This document shows positions 16,900-24,420 of a stretch of DNA of 56,004 nt, piece by piece. This DNA comes from Acidobacteriota bacterium (GTDB lineage: Bacteria; Acidobacteriota; Vicinamibacteria; Vicinamibacterales; JAFNAJ01): the NCBI GenBank assembly GCA_023384575.1, contig JAHDVP010000006.1:110011-166014 (forward strand), in the 5' to 3' direction. The notes beneath the pieces are model-generated. The model made no database searches. It saw only the letters and a program-made list of their open reading frames with translations, and had not been told where the DNA came from. Positions within the stretch are counted from its first letter, which is position 1; every line of letters begins with the position of its first letter. A program made the translations under genes and the position numbers.

Positions 16900-17118
16900 T
16901 CAGGCCGCGTGGGGTCGCCTGGCGCGAGGGCGCCTCTTCTGTTCGTGCGCCGGATCCGGCTCGCCCAGCGACTGCTCGAGACGCCACAGCTCGGCGACGG
17001 CCTCGATTTCGCGATCGCCGGCATCCGAGGCCTCGGCCTCTTCGACCGACAACGTGCGATAAGAGTCGATGATGGCGCGGAGTTCAGTGATGCGGGTGTT
17101 CTGGCGGATCGGGTGCAT
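16900..17118 (-). CDS. Small charged hypothetical protein
   Basis: A predicted protein of 72 residues beginning MHPIRQNTRITELRAIIDSY, preceded by a GAGGA ribosome binding site 6-7 nt upstream. Composition is protein-like for about 55 residues (amphipathic, rich in Glu, Ala and Leu, probably a helical hairpin), then ends in a basic tail rich in Arg. It is not recognised. It lies alone in a 900-bp region between carbamate kinase and carbonic anhydrase. It may be genuine; confidence rests only on the ribosome binding site and helix pattern. Confidence 0.4.
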   Translation of the reverse strand: MHPIRQNTRITELRAIIDSYRTLSVEEAEASDAGDREIEAVAELWRLEQSLGEPDPAHEQKRRPRARRPHAA

Positions 17119-17549
17119 AGGTGTCCTCGTCTTTCTTCCGGTGGCCTCCCGTCACAGTGCCGCCGGGCCGACACCCGTGGGGTGTGCCTGGTCGGCGAAG
17201 GGCAACCTGCAGACCGGTTCCGAGGGCCGAGCCAACGGACCGGTGATGCTGATACGGACGTATGCATGTAGCGCGCCAGACCACAAGCCGATGGGGTGGA
17301 GAATCACCAGGCCGCCACAAATGGGGCTTCCGCCGCTCGCGAGACCTGCCGATCAGCAGCAGCGGGGGCCGAGTCGATGGCCCGCCGTCCGGACGGCACC
17401 ACCTGCCGGTGCGCGACGGTGACCTTCCCGTGGCGGGCCGGGTCGGGCGGCCGCGGTATACTGCCGCGTTGCCAACCCCGGCTGGTGGCGTCAGCGGACG
17501 GGCGTCGTCTCGCGGCTCGTGCCAGCCCTACCCGTGAGCGTGGGTCCGT
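17119..17549. other. Intergenic region without a supported gene
   Basis: Several open frames cross the region, but none has a family resemblance or a convincing ribosome binding site. Apart from the -10-like TATACT at 17457, nothing was seen. Confidence 0.4.
17457..17462 (+). promoter_or_regulatory. Possible -10 element of carbonic anhydrase gene
   Basis: TATACT about 90 nt upstream of the ATG at 17550, standing out in GC-rich sequence. The -35 region is not recognisable. Confidence 0.3.
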
Positions 17550-18167
17550 ATGGAGCGACTGATCGAGGGGTTCCGCAGGTTTCGCCGCGACTATTTCGAA
17601 GAGCATCGCTCCAGGTTCGAGCGCCTGGCCGAGCGCCGCCAGCACCCGCGCTACGCCGTGGTGACCTGCTGTGACAGCCGCATCGACACCACGCGCATCT
17701 TCGACGCGATTCCCGGCGAGATTTTCCTCATCCGGAACATCGCGAACCTCGTGCCGCCCTACCGTCCCGACGAGCGCCAGCACTCGACGTCGGCGGCCAT
17801 CGAGTACGCCGTCAGGATCCTGAAGGTCGGGCAGTTCGTCGTGCTCGGCCACGCGGGGTGCGGGGGCATCAAGGCGCTGCTCGATCCGCCCGCGGAGGCG
17901 ACCGACTTCGTGTCTTCGTGGCTCGAGATCGCGGCGCCGGCCCGGGAGCGGCTCGCACGCCGAACGGACCTCACCGAACCCGCAGAGCGGCAGCGCACCT
18001 GCGAGCTCGAGGTGCTCAAGGATTCGCTCGAGAACGCGCTGTCGTTTCCCTGGGTGGCCGAGCGCGTGGACGACGGCAGCCTGCTGGTCGATGCCCTGTA
18101 CCTCGATCTCGAGCAGGGCGAACTCCTGCTCTACCACCGCGCGAAGGACAGCTTCGACCCCGTCTGA
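17550..18167 (+). CDS. Beta-class carbonic anhydrase
   Basis: A zinc enzyme of 205 residues that interconverts carbon dioxide and bicarbonate. Zinc ligands and catalytic dyad are intact: CCDSR gives Cys41, Asp42 and Arg44; GHAGCGG gives His101 and Cys104. The stretch IFLIRNIANLVPPY is the conserved dimer/active-site segment. Length is normal for the cytoplasmic prokaryotic form, and no signal peptide is present. It stands alone between two gene-poor gaps. It may supply bicarbonate to carboxylases or to carbamate metabolism. Confidence 0.95.
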   Translation: MERLIEGFRRFRRDYFEEHRSRFERLAERRQHPRYAVVTCCDSRIDTTRIFDAIPGEIFLIRNIANLVPPYRPDERQHSTSAAIEYAVRILKVGQFVVLGHAGCGGIKALLDPPAEATDFVSSWLEIAAPARERLARRTDLTEPAERQRTCELEVLKDSLENALSFPWVAERVDDGSLLVDALYLDLEQGELLLYHRAKDSFDPV

Positions 18168-18325
18168 GCCCATCGCGGGCGAGGCCTCGCCGCCACCCAG
18201 ACCGTCGCCTCGGCCACGGGTCCGGCACGGCAACTGCTGGAGAGCTGTCGCCAGCGACGACATTCCGACACGCGAAGCTCCCGACGTCCGGTCCGTGTCG
18301 AGTCGATCGCGACGCGGTTCACGAT

Positions 18326-18348
18326 AACTCATTCGTCAGAAATGAGTT
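18326..18348. promoter_or_regulatory. Inverted repeat, candidate regulator binding site
   Basis: AACTCATT and AATGAGTT form a perfect 8-bp inverted repeat with a 7-nt spacer in an AT-rich island. Its centre is about 66 nt upstream of the start predicted from the sigma-54 match at 18377, so it could bind the nearby NtrC-type regulator. Confidence 0.4.
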
Positions 18349-18376
18349 GCCAGGTCGGCGCCAGGAGCCATTGGCG

Positions 18377-18392
18377 TGGCCCGAGTTGTGCA
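18377..18392 (+). promoter_or_regulatory. Candidate sigma-54 promoter of split-Soret cytochrome gene
   Basis: TGGCCCGAGTTGTGCA has GG and GC 10 nt apart and matches most of TGGCAC-N5-TTGCA. It lies 211 nt upstream of the ATG at 18604. Confidence 0.4.
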
Positions 18393-18540
18393 CGTCGTAG
18401 GCGAACGAGCCCCCAAGGCTGCTTGCGCGTGGGGTGCCGTCTCTTTCGTGGCTCAGCGAACGCCGTGCCGCGATCGTCCACGTCGCCACCCGCCGGCACC
18501 GTTTCCCCCACAGTTCAGCCCCCGTCACGCAGTCGTCTCC

Positions 18541-18557
18541 ACCAGGCGTTGCCTGGT
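18541..18557 (+). other. Leader hairpin
   Basis: ACCAGGC, a GTT loop and GCCTGGT form a perfect 7-bp stem about 45 nt before the ATG at 18604. It could affect leader stability or translation; the role is unknown. Confidence 0.35.
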
Positions 18558-18603
18558 CGACACGACGTCTTCGCGCCACCTCGCGCGATGAGAAAGGGCG
18601 ATC

Positions 18604-19449
18604 ATGAAGGACGGATTCACCCGGAAGGAGTTTTTCGACACGACGGCACGTTCCGCGGTCGCCGTGTCCCTCGGCGTCTTCGGCGGAAGCCTGGTGGCCA
18701 GGGCGTCGGCACAAGAGCGCCAGGTGCCGATCACGGCAAACGTGGCGAGCCAGTCGTACCCCTGGCCTTGGCCCTACACCAGACTGGACCCTGAGGACAT
18801 CAGGAAGCGGGCCCACAAGGGCTACTACGATGGCGGCTGCGGGTACGGCGCGTTTCACGGTCTCGTCTCGGCGCTGGCGGATGCCATCGGGGCCCCGTTC
18901 ACCGTGGTGCCCTCGCAGATGCTGTATTTCGGCGGCGGAGGAGGGGCGGGGTGGGGCACGCTGTGCGGCGCCCTCAACGGGGCAGCGGCCGCGATGAGTC
19001 TGGTGGTCGACCGGAGCAACGCCGCAAGCCTCATCAGCGAGCTGTTCGGCTGGTACACGGCCGTCAAGCTGCCCACCGACATCAGCAACGACTACGCGGT
19101 CAGGCGCGTGTTCCTCGTCAACCGCAACGACAAGGCCCTGACGCAGACCGTCAGCAGCACGCCGTTGTGCCACGGCTCCGTCAGCAAGTGGTGCACGGAG
19201 ACGCGCCTCAGGGTGACATCGCCGGAACGCGCCGAGCGCTGCGCGCGGCTGACGGGCGACACCGCGGCCCGGGCCGTCGAGCTGCTGAACGACTTCGCCG
19301 AGGGGCGGTTCCGCGCGGCGTTCGTGCCGCCGAAGTCTGTCACCGAGTGCATGACCTGCCACGACCAGACGGCGCAGGGGCAGGTGCTCTCCGGGGTGAA
19401 GATGGACTGCAAGCAGTGCCACGACGACAATTGGGACCACCTCTGGTAG
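18604..19449 (+). CDS. Split-Soret-like diheme cytochrome c (C_GCAxxG_C_C family)
   Basis: An exported protein of 281 residues with an N-terminal signal sequence (cleavage plausible after ASAQ; only a single Arg, so not a clear Tat signal). The middle matches the C_GCAxxG_C_C family: GGCGYGAFHG (Cys79), GTLCGALNGA (Cys121), and further Cys at 189, 197 and 213. Two haem c attachment motifs end the protein, CMTCH (249-253) and CKQCH (269-273). In the split-Soret cytochrome of Desulfovibrio such domains bind stacked haems; some also carry an Fe-S cluster. Probably periplasmic. Position directly upstream of the haem-sensing kinase suggests it is part of the electron transfer locus. Confidence 0.82.
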   Translation: MKDGFTRKEFFDTTARSAVAVSLGVFGGSLVARASAQERQVPITANVASQSYPWPWPYTRLDPEDIRKRAHKGYYDGGCGYGAFHGLVSALADAIGAPFTVVPSQMLYFGGGGGAGWGTLCGALNGAAAAMSLVVDRSNAASLISELFGWYTAVKLPTDISNDYAVRRVFLVNRNDKALTQTVSSTPLCHGSVSKWCTETRLRVTSPERAERCARLTGDTAARAVELLNDFAEGRFRAAFVPPKSVTECMTCHDQTAQGQVLSGVKMDCKQCHDDNWDHLW

Positions 19450-19585
19450 GAGGTGGCGAGCCGACCCGGTGGCTGGCGCCGCTCCGCGCGGGGCCGGCCG
19501 ACCCGGGGAGGCAAGGTGACGAGACTGAGCGCGCGATGCCCGGCGCGCGAGGTGGCCCGCTCGCGGGTGCGTGCGGCGGTGCTGA

Positions 19586-19591
19586 TACAAT
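19586..19591 (+). promoter_or_regulatory. Possible -10 element of sensor kinase gene
   Basis: TACAAT about 80 nt upstream of the ATG at 19670; no clear -35 box. Confidence 0.25.
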
Positions 19592-19669
19592 GCGCGTGAG
19601 CCCGACCCGTCCGCGAGCTCACGCCCGCCTGTCCACGGAAGGGACTGGCCGTCTCGTCGCCCCTACCGC

Positions 19670-21130
19670 ATGTCGAAGGGCAGCCTCTTCAGGCGACTCA
19701 TCCCCCCGCTCGTGGCGGTCATCGCCCTGTTGACGGCCGTGGTCACGTTCGTCGGCACCTCGATGATGAACGACGCGCTCGCCGACCGCGCCCGGCGCCG
19801 GGCCGAAGGCCTGTCGGTCGTGCAGCGCGACGGCCTCCTGGCGCTCATTCGCGCCACCGACCACCGCGATCTCCAGGACGTCGCCGTGGTGTTCGGGCGC
19901 CACCCCGACATCGGCGCTTTGCGGATCCTGCGCCCGGACGGCACGGTGGCGGCCTCGTCACGGCCCGACGAGCGCGGGCGCCTCGTGGCCGACCACCTCG
20001 GCCAGGCGAGCGAGCGCGGCGACCTCAGATCGAACGACGGCGACCCCGGGCGCAGTAGCGGCGTGGTGCACGTCGTGCGGCCGTTCACCAACTCGGCGGA
20101 GTGCCAGGCGTGCCACAGCGACGCCGGGCCGGTCGTTGCGTGGCTCGACATCGACGTCGACGTCAACGAGCACCGCGTCGGGTTCACGACGTTCACCGGC
20201 CTGAGCGCGGCCCTTGGCGGGCTCTACCTCCTCGCCGCGATTGCCATCCTCGTCCCGGGACTCGCGGCGGTCGTCCTCCGGCCGCTCAAGCGCCTGACCG
20301 ACGCGATGGGCCGCGTGCGCGATGGGGACCTGACAGTGGCGGTCGAGCCCGGTGGCACCCGCGAAATCGACATGGTCGTCAGCGGCTTCAACCAGATGGT
20401 CGGCGACCTCAGACGGGCGAAAGTCATCGAGGAAGACGCGCGCCGCCTGCAGATGGAGCGGGTGGAGCAGCTCGCCGTGGTGGGCGAACTGGCCGCCGGA
20501 CTCGCGCACGAGGTCCGCAACCCGCTGTCGGGTGTGAAGGCCGTGGTCGACGTGCTGGCGCGCGAGAGCCACGACCAGTCGCGGCGGCACGTGCTGCACG
20601 ATGCCTCCGGCGAGCTGGTGCGGATCGACCAGATCCTGAAGGAACTCCTCCAGTTCGCGAGACCGAAAACTCCCGCACTCGCGCCGTTCGACCTCAACGC
20701 CCTCGTGCGCGACGCCGTGGCGTTGACCTTCCCGCCGGATCCCGACGAGCCGCGGGCGCGGTGCACGCTGGCGAACGGGTTGCCCGCCGCGATGGGCGAC
20801 GCAGGCCAGATCCGACAGGTGCTCGTCAACCTCCTCCTGAACGCCCGGCAGGCCGCGACGCCCGCCGGCGAAATCGTCGTCTCTACCGGCCAGCGCGATG
20901 CTGAGCTCTGGTGCCGCATTCAGGACGATGGCGCCGGGGTCCCCGTGGACCGGGCCGACGCCATCTTCCGGCCGTTCGTCACGTCGAAGACGAGGGGCAC
21001 CGGGCTCGGGCTGTCGATCACCCGGCGGATCGTGGAATTGCACGGCGGACGCCTCGTGCTCGACAATCCGGGCGAGCCGGGCGCGTCGTTCACGTTCACC
21101 CTGCCCCCCGCGCTGGCCGACTCGCACTGA
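19670..21130 (+). CDS. Membrane sensor histidine kinase with c-haem sensor domain
   Basis: A protein of 486 residues. TM1 lies at about 10-30 and TM2 at about 177-202, enclosing a periplasmic sensor domain that carries one haem c attachment motif, CQACH (145-149). A HAMP linker follows (RPLKRLTDAMGRVRDGD), then HisKA with phospho-acceptor His280 (GLAHEVRNPLSGVK) and an HATPase domain with the N box NLLLNARQAA, DDGAGVP and GTGLGLSI. The haem in the sensor domain suggests detection of redox state or a gaseous ligand (inference). Its stop is 5 nt before the NtrC-type regulator, so the two form a two-component pair. Confidence 0.92.
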   Translation: MSKGSLFRRLIPPLVAVIALLTAVVTFVGTSMMNDALADRARRRAEGLSVVQRDGLLALIRATDHRDLQDVAVVFGRHPDIGALRILRPDGTVAASSRPDERGRLVADHLGQASERGDLRSNDGDPGRSSGVVHVVRPFTNSAECQACHSDAGPVVAWLDIDVDVNEHRVGFTTFTGLSAALGGLYLLAAIAILVPGLAAVVLRPLKRLTDAMGRVRDGDLTVAVEPGGTREIDMVVSGFNQMVGDLRRAKVIEEDARRLQMERVEQLAVVGELAAGLAHEVRNPLSGVKAVVDVLARESHDQSRRHVLHDASGELVRIDQILKELLQFARPKTPALAPFDLNALVRDAVALTFPPDPDEPRARCTLANGLPAAMGDAGQIRQVLVNLLLNARQAATPAGEIVVSTGQRDAELWCRIQDDGAGVPVDRADAIFRPFVTSKTRGTGLGLSITRRIVELHGGRLVLDNPGEPGASFTFTLPPALADSH

Positions 21131-21135
21131 TCGCC

Positions 21136-22520
<1,385 letters not shown>

Positions 22521-22521
<1 letters not shown>

Positions 22522-22556
22522 GCCTGCAGCCCGTAGCCTGTGAACCTGTAGCCTGT
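22521..22556. repeat. Short dispersed repeat (CCTGTAGCC words)
   Basis: TAGCCTGT and CCTGTAGCCTGT words in the gap after the response regulator; the reverse complement of the repeat at 1-22. Confidence 0.45.
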
Positions 22557-22589
22557 CCCCGGCACGGAACTTGTGTACTCGCCGAGTCG

Positions 22590-22976
22590 ATGGTCCGGGC
22601 ACCCTCGCGCGCAGCCGTCCTCGTGGCCGACGACGAGCCGCTCACTCGCTGGGCGTTGCGACAGACCCTCGAGCGCGCCGACCTCGACGTGACGCTGGCC
22701 AGCTCGCGCCACGAGGTGTGCCACCTCCTCGAGTCGGGGCACTTCCAGGTGGCCATCGTCGCCAACGAACTCGGCCACGTGCCGATGAACGACGTGCTCG
22801 AGGCCCTCGCGAAGGCCGGGCCGCCGCAAGGCCTGGTGATTCTCTACGATGGTGACAGCCCCGAGGAGTTCGGCCAGGCGTTCCCGGCGGCGACCCTCGT
22901 CCAGAAGCCGTTCGGCCTCGAGGCGCTGACGTCGGCAATCGAGGCATGCCTCGCCGCGAAGGGCAAGGCGCGATGA
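22590..22976 (+). CDS. Receiver-like protein lacking the phospho-acceptor Asp
   Basis: A stand-alone receiver-fold protein of 128 residues. The acidic pair and following turn are kept (VLVADDEPLTRW), as is the conserved lysine (LVQKPFGLEAL). The strand that should end in the phosphorylated Asp reads VAIVANEL, so the acceptor is Ala or Asn and ordinary phosphorylation is not possible. Such pseudo-receivers usually work by protein-protein contact. It lies 68 nt after the NtrC-type regulator, and its stop overlaps the ATG of the NHL protein. It probably modulates the same regulatory circuit. Confidence 0.82.
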   Translation: MVRAPSRAAVLVADDEPLTRWALRQTLERADLDVTLASSRHEVCHLLESGHFQVAIVANELGHVPMNDVLEALAKAGPPQGLVILYDGDSPEEFGQAFPAATLVQKPFGLEALTSAIEACLAAKGKAR

Positions 22977-23953
22977 AGGCCATGGCCCGTCCGCTACGCC
23001 ATCTCGCGCAGGGCTGCGTGGAATCGCGCACCTCTCGAGCGACCGCACTCGTCGTGGCGGCGCTCGTGACGCTGGCCGTGACCGGCCCCGCGCTCGCCCA
23101 GGTGCAGCCGAAATACCTCTACACGCTGGCGAACTTCGAGGGGCGGTTGCCGTACGACTGGGCCAGGATTCACGTGGACCAGGAGCGGGACGAGACCTAC
23201 GTCATATATCAGAATCTGATCCGGATCTTCGGTCCGAGCGGCATGGAGGTGTTCAGCTTCGGCGACGATCTCGACCTCGGGCGGATCGTCGACGCCGTGG
23301 TCGACGGCCAGGGCGACATCATTCTGCTCTCCCACGTTGACGGCCGCCCCCTCGTGACCCGATGCGACTTCCGCGGCGTTCCCATCGGCCCGGTCGACAT
23401 CGTTGGCCTGCCGGCGGAAGTCCCGTTCGAGCCGAACCGGGTCGTGCATCGCAACGGCCTGCTCTACTTCGTGTCGGGCGGCCTGCGCGTCGTTGTGACA
23501 GACTCGTCCGGCGGGGTCCGCGAGCACATCGATCTGTTGCCCCTCCTCGAACTCGACGAGAAGCAGCGCAGCGACGTGGAGCTGATCGGGTTTGCCGTGG
23601 ACGCTGACGGGAACATCTGGTTCACCGTCCCGGTGCACTTCAAGGTCTACAGACTTGCTGCCGACCGCGCGTTGACATCGTTCGGCCGCGCGGGGGCCGC
23701 ACCCGGCCGGTTCGGCATCGTGGCCGGGGTCGTGACCGACAGCCGGGGCCACGTGCTCGTCGCCGACAAGCTGCGCTGCGTGATTCTCGTCTTCGACAGG
23801 GACTTGAACTTCCTCACCGAGTTCGGCTATCGCGGATCCCAGCCGGAGAACCTCATCGTCCCGGACGACCTGGCCATCGACACCCAGGACCGGGTCTACG
23901 TGACGCAAGGCCGTCGCCGTGGTGTGAGCGTCTTCGCCCTCGCGGGGGGCTGA
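22973..23953 (+). CDS. Exported NHL-repeat beta-propeller protein
   Basis: A protein of 326 residues with a signal peptide ending in GPALAQ. The body has NHL/SBBP-type propeller blades: LGRIVDAVVDGQGDIILLSH, GRFGIVAGVVTDSRGHVLVA and DDLAIDTQDRVYVTQGR. No catalytic residues are recognisable. NHL proteins are scaffolds or ligand binders and recur beside multihaem cytochromes in metal-reducing bacteria. The start overlaps the pseudo-receiver stop (ATGA). A related NHL protein ends the locus at 39246-40154. Confidence 0.8.
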   Translation: MKAMARPLRHLAQGCVESRTSRATALVVAALVTLAVTGPALAQVQPKYLYTLANFEGRLPYDWARIHVDQERDETYVIYQNLIRIFGPSGMEVFSFGDDLDLGRIVDAVVDGQGDIILLSHVDGRPLVTRCDFRGVPIGPVDIVGLPAEVPFEPNRVVHRNGLLYFVSGGLRVVVTDSSGGVREHIDLLPLLELDEKQRSDVELIGFAVDADGNIWFTVPVHFKVYRLAADRALTSFGRAGAAPGRFGIVAGVVTDSRGHVLVADKLRCVILVFDRDLNFLTEFGYRGSQPENLIVPDDLAIDTQDRVYVTQGRRRGVSVFALAGG

Positions 23954-24034
23954 GCACGCGCTCCCCGCCAACGCTCGGCTGCGCGATTTCACCCACCTGC
24001 GGGGAATCACCCAGTACTTCTGTGGCCGCAGTTC

Positions 24035-24053
24035 AACGCCGGAGGTAGGCGTT
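24035..24053. promoter_or_regulatory. Inverted repeat upstream of omcS promoter, candidate enhancer site
   Basis: AACGCC, 7 nt, GGCGTT, centred about 94 nt before the start predicted from the sigma-54 match at 24112. Position suits an NtrC-type activator; the sequence is not the same as the repeat at 18326, so the assignment is weak. Confidence 0.3.
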
Positions 24054-24111
24054 CGAGTACAAAGTGTTGTCTTATCTGGACTTCGAGGCAGGCGCTCGGT
24101 CGTCGGCCGCT

Positions 24112-24127
24112 TGGCCTTCGTGTTGCA
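24112..24127 (+). promoter_or_regulatory. Sigma-54 promoter of the OmcS-like cytochrome
   Basis: TGGCCTTCGTGTTGCA: GG and GC are exactly 10 nt apart, and the -12 part TTGCA is perfect. It predicts a transcript starting near 24138 with a leader of about 280 nt that includes the riboswitch at 24306-24386. Confidence 0.6.
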
Positions 24128-24140
24128 GTTGGCTGAACGG

Positions 24141-24216
24141 TGCGGAGGAGTCCGCATTGCGGCATGTGCGCGAACCGGTGTGGCGGAAGGTCGCACCGGG
24201 CCCACACGAGCTTCCG
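24141..24216 (+). ncRNA. Structured 5' leader upstream of the riboswitch
   Basis: TGCGGA/TCCGCA (24141-24156) forms a hairpin near the predicted 5' end. Further on, GTGTGG (24178-24183) pairs with CCACAC (24202-24207), while the adjacent CGGAAG (24184-24189) pairs with CTTCCG (24211-24216). The two pairings are interleaved, so they are either alternatives or a pseudoknot. It matches no RNA family known to me. Confidence 0.35.
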
Positions 24217-24305
24217 GCAGACGGCTTGGGCAGCCGGACAGAAGGAGGTGAAGCGGGCACGAGTTGCCGAGTCGTCGCACGAGCCTTTCGAACGGGTTCA
24301 TCGTC

Positions 24306-24386
24306 CTCCGAAAAGGGCAACTCCATCGTGAGGTGGAGACGCAAAGCCGACGGATCCAGCGAACCTGGATGGCCGGGCTGCCGGAG
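24306..24386 (+). ncRNA. GEMM-I (cyclic di-GMP-I) riboswitch
   Basis: All hallmarks are present. P1 pairs CTCCG (24306-24310) with CGGAG (24382-24386). GGGCAA (24315-24320) opens the ligand pocket, and GGC pairs with GCC in the invariant ACGCAAAGCC (24339-24348). The P2 stem CTCCATC/GGTGGAG is capped by a GNRA tetraloop GTGA (24328-24331), and the P3 stem ATCCAG/CTGGAT is followed by the GGGCTGCC closing segment. The nucleotide before GGC is G (24315), the identity linked to cyclic di-GMP rather than cyclic AMP-GMP selectivity. It lies 34 nt before the omcS-like ATG. The 5' strand CCTCC (24305-24309) could also pair with the Shine-Dalgarno GGAGG. Confidence 0.93.
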
Positions 24387-24401
24387 AGCCACACGGGGAA
24401 T

Positions 24402-24416
24402 CATCCTTGGAGGATG
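24402..24416 (+). promoter_or_regulatory. Shine-Dalgarno and hairpin of the omcS-like gene
   Basis: GGAGG at 24409-24413 is 7 nt before the ATG at 24421. It lies in the loop and stem of a small hairpin CATCC/GGATG, so it may be masked; CCTCC at 24305-24309 is a second complement. Confidence 0.55.
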
Positions 24417-24420
24417 GGGA

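Larger units (their letters stand above)
18168..18603. other. Long leader/intergenic region before split-Soret cytochrome
   Basis: No gene. It holds an inverted repeat (18326-18348), a sigma-54 promoter match (18377-18392) and a tight hairpin (18541-18557), each listed separately, and so looks regulatory. Confidence 0.5.

Noticed and set aside
16685-16987. Minus-strand open frame of 100 codons after carbamate kinase
   Set aside because: Only the last 35 residues look protein-like; the rest is repeat-derived, so it is at most a remnant.
24306-24386. Assignment of the riboswitch to the cyclic AMP-GMP subclass
   Set aside because: The pocket base before GGC is G, whereas the cyclic AMP-GMP variants I know carry A there. 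Dual recognition cannot be excluded without binding data.
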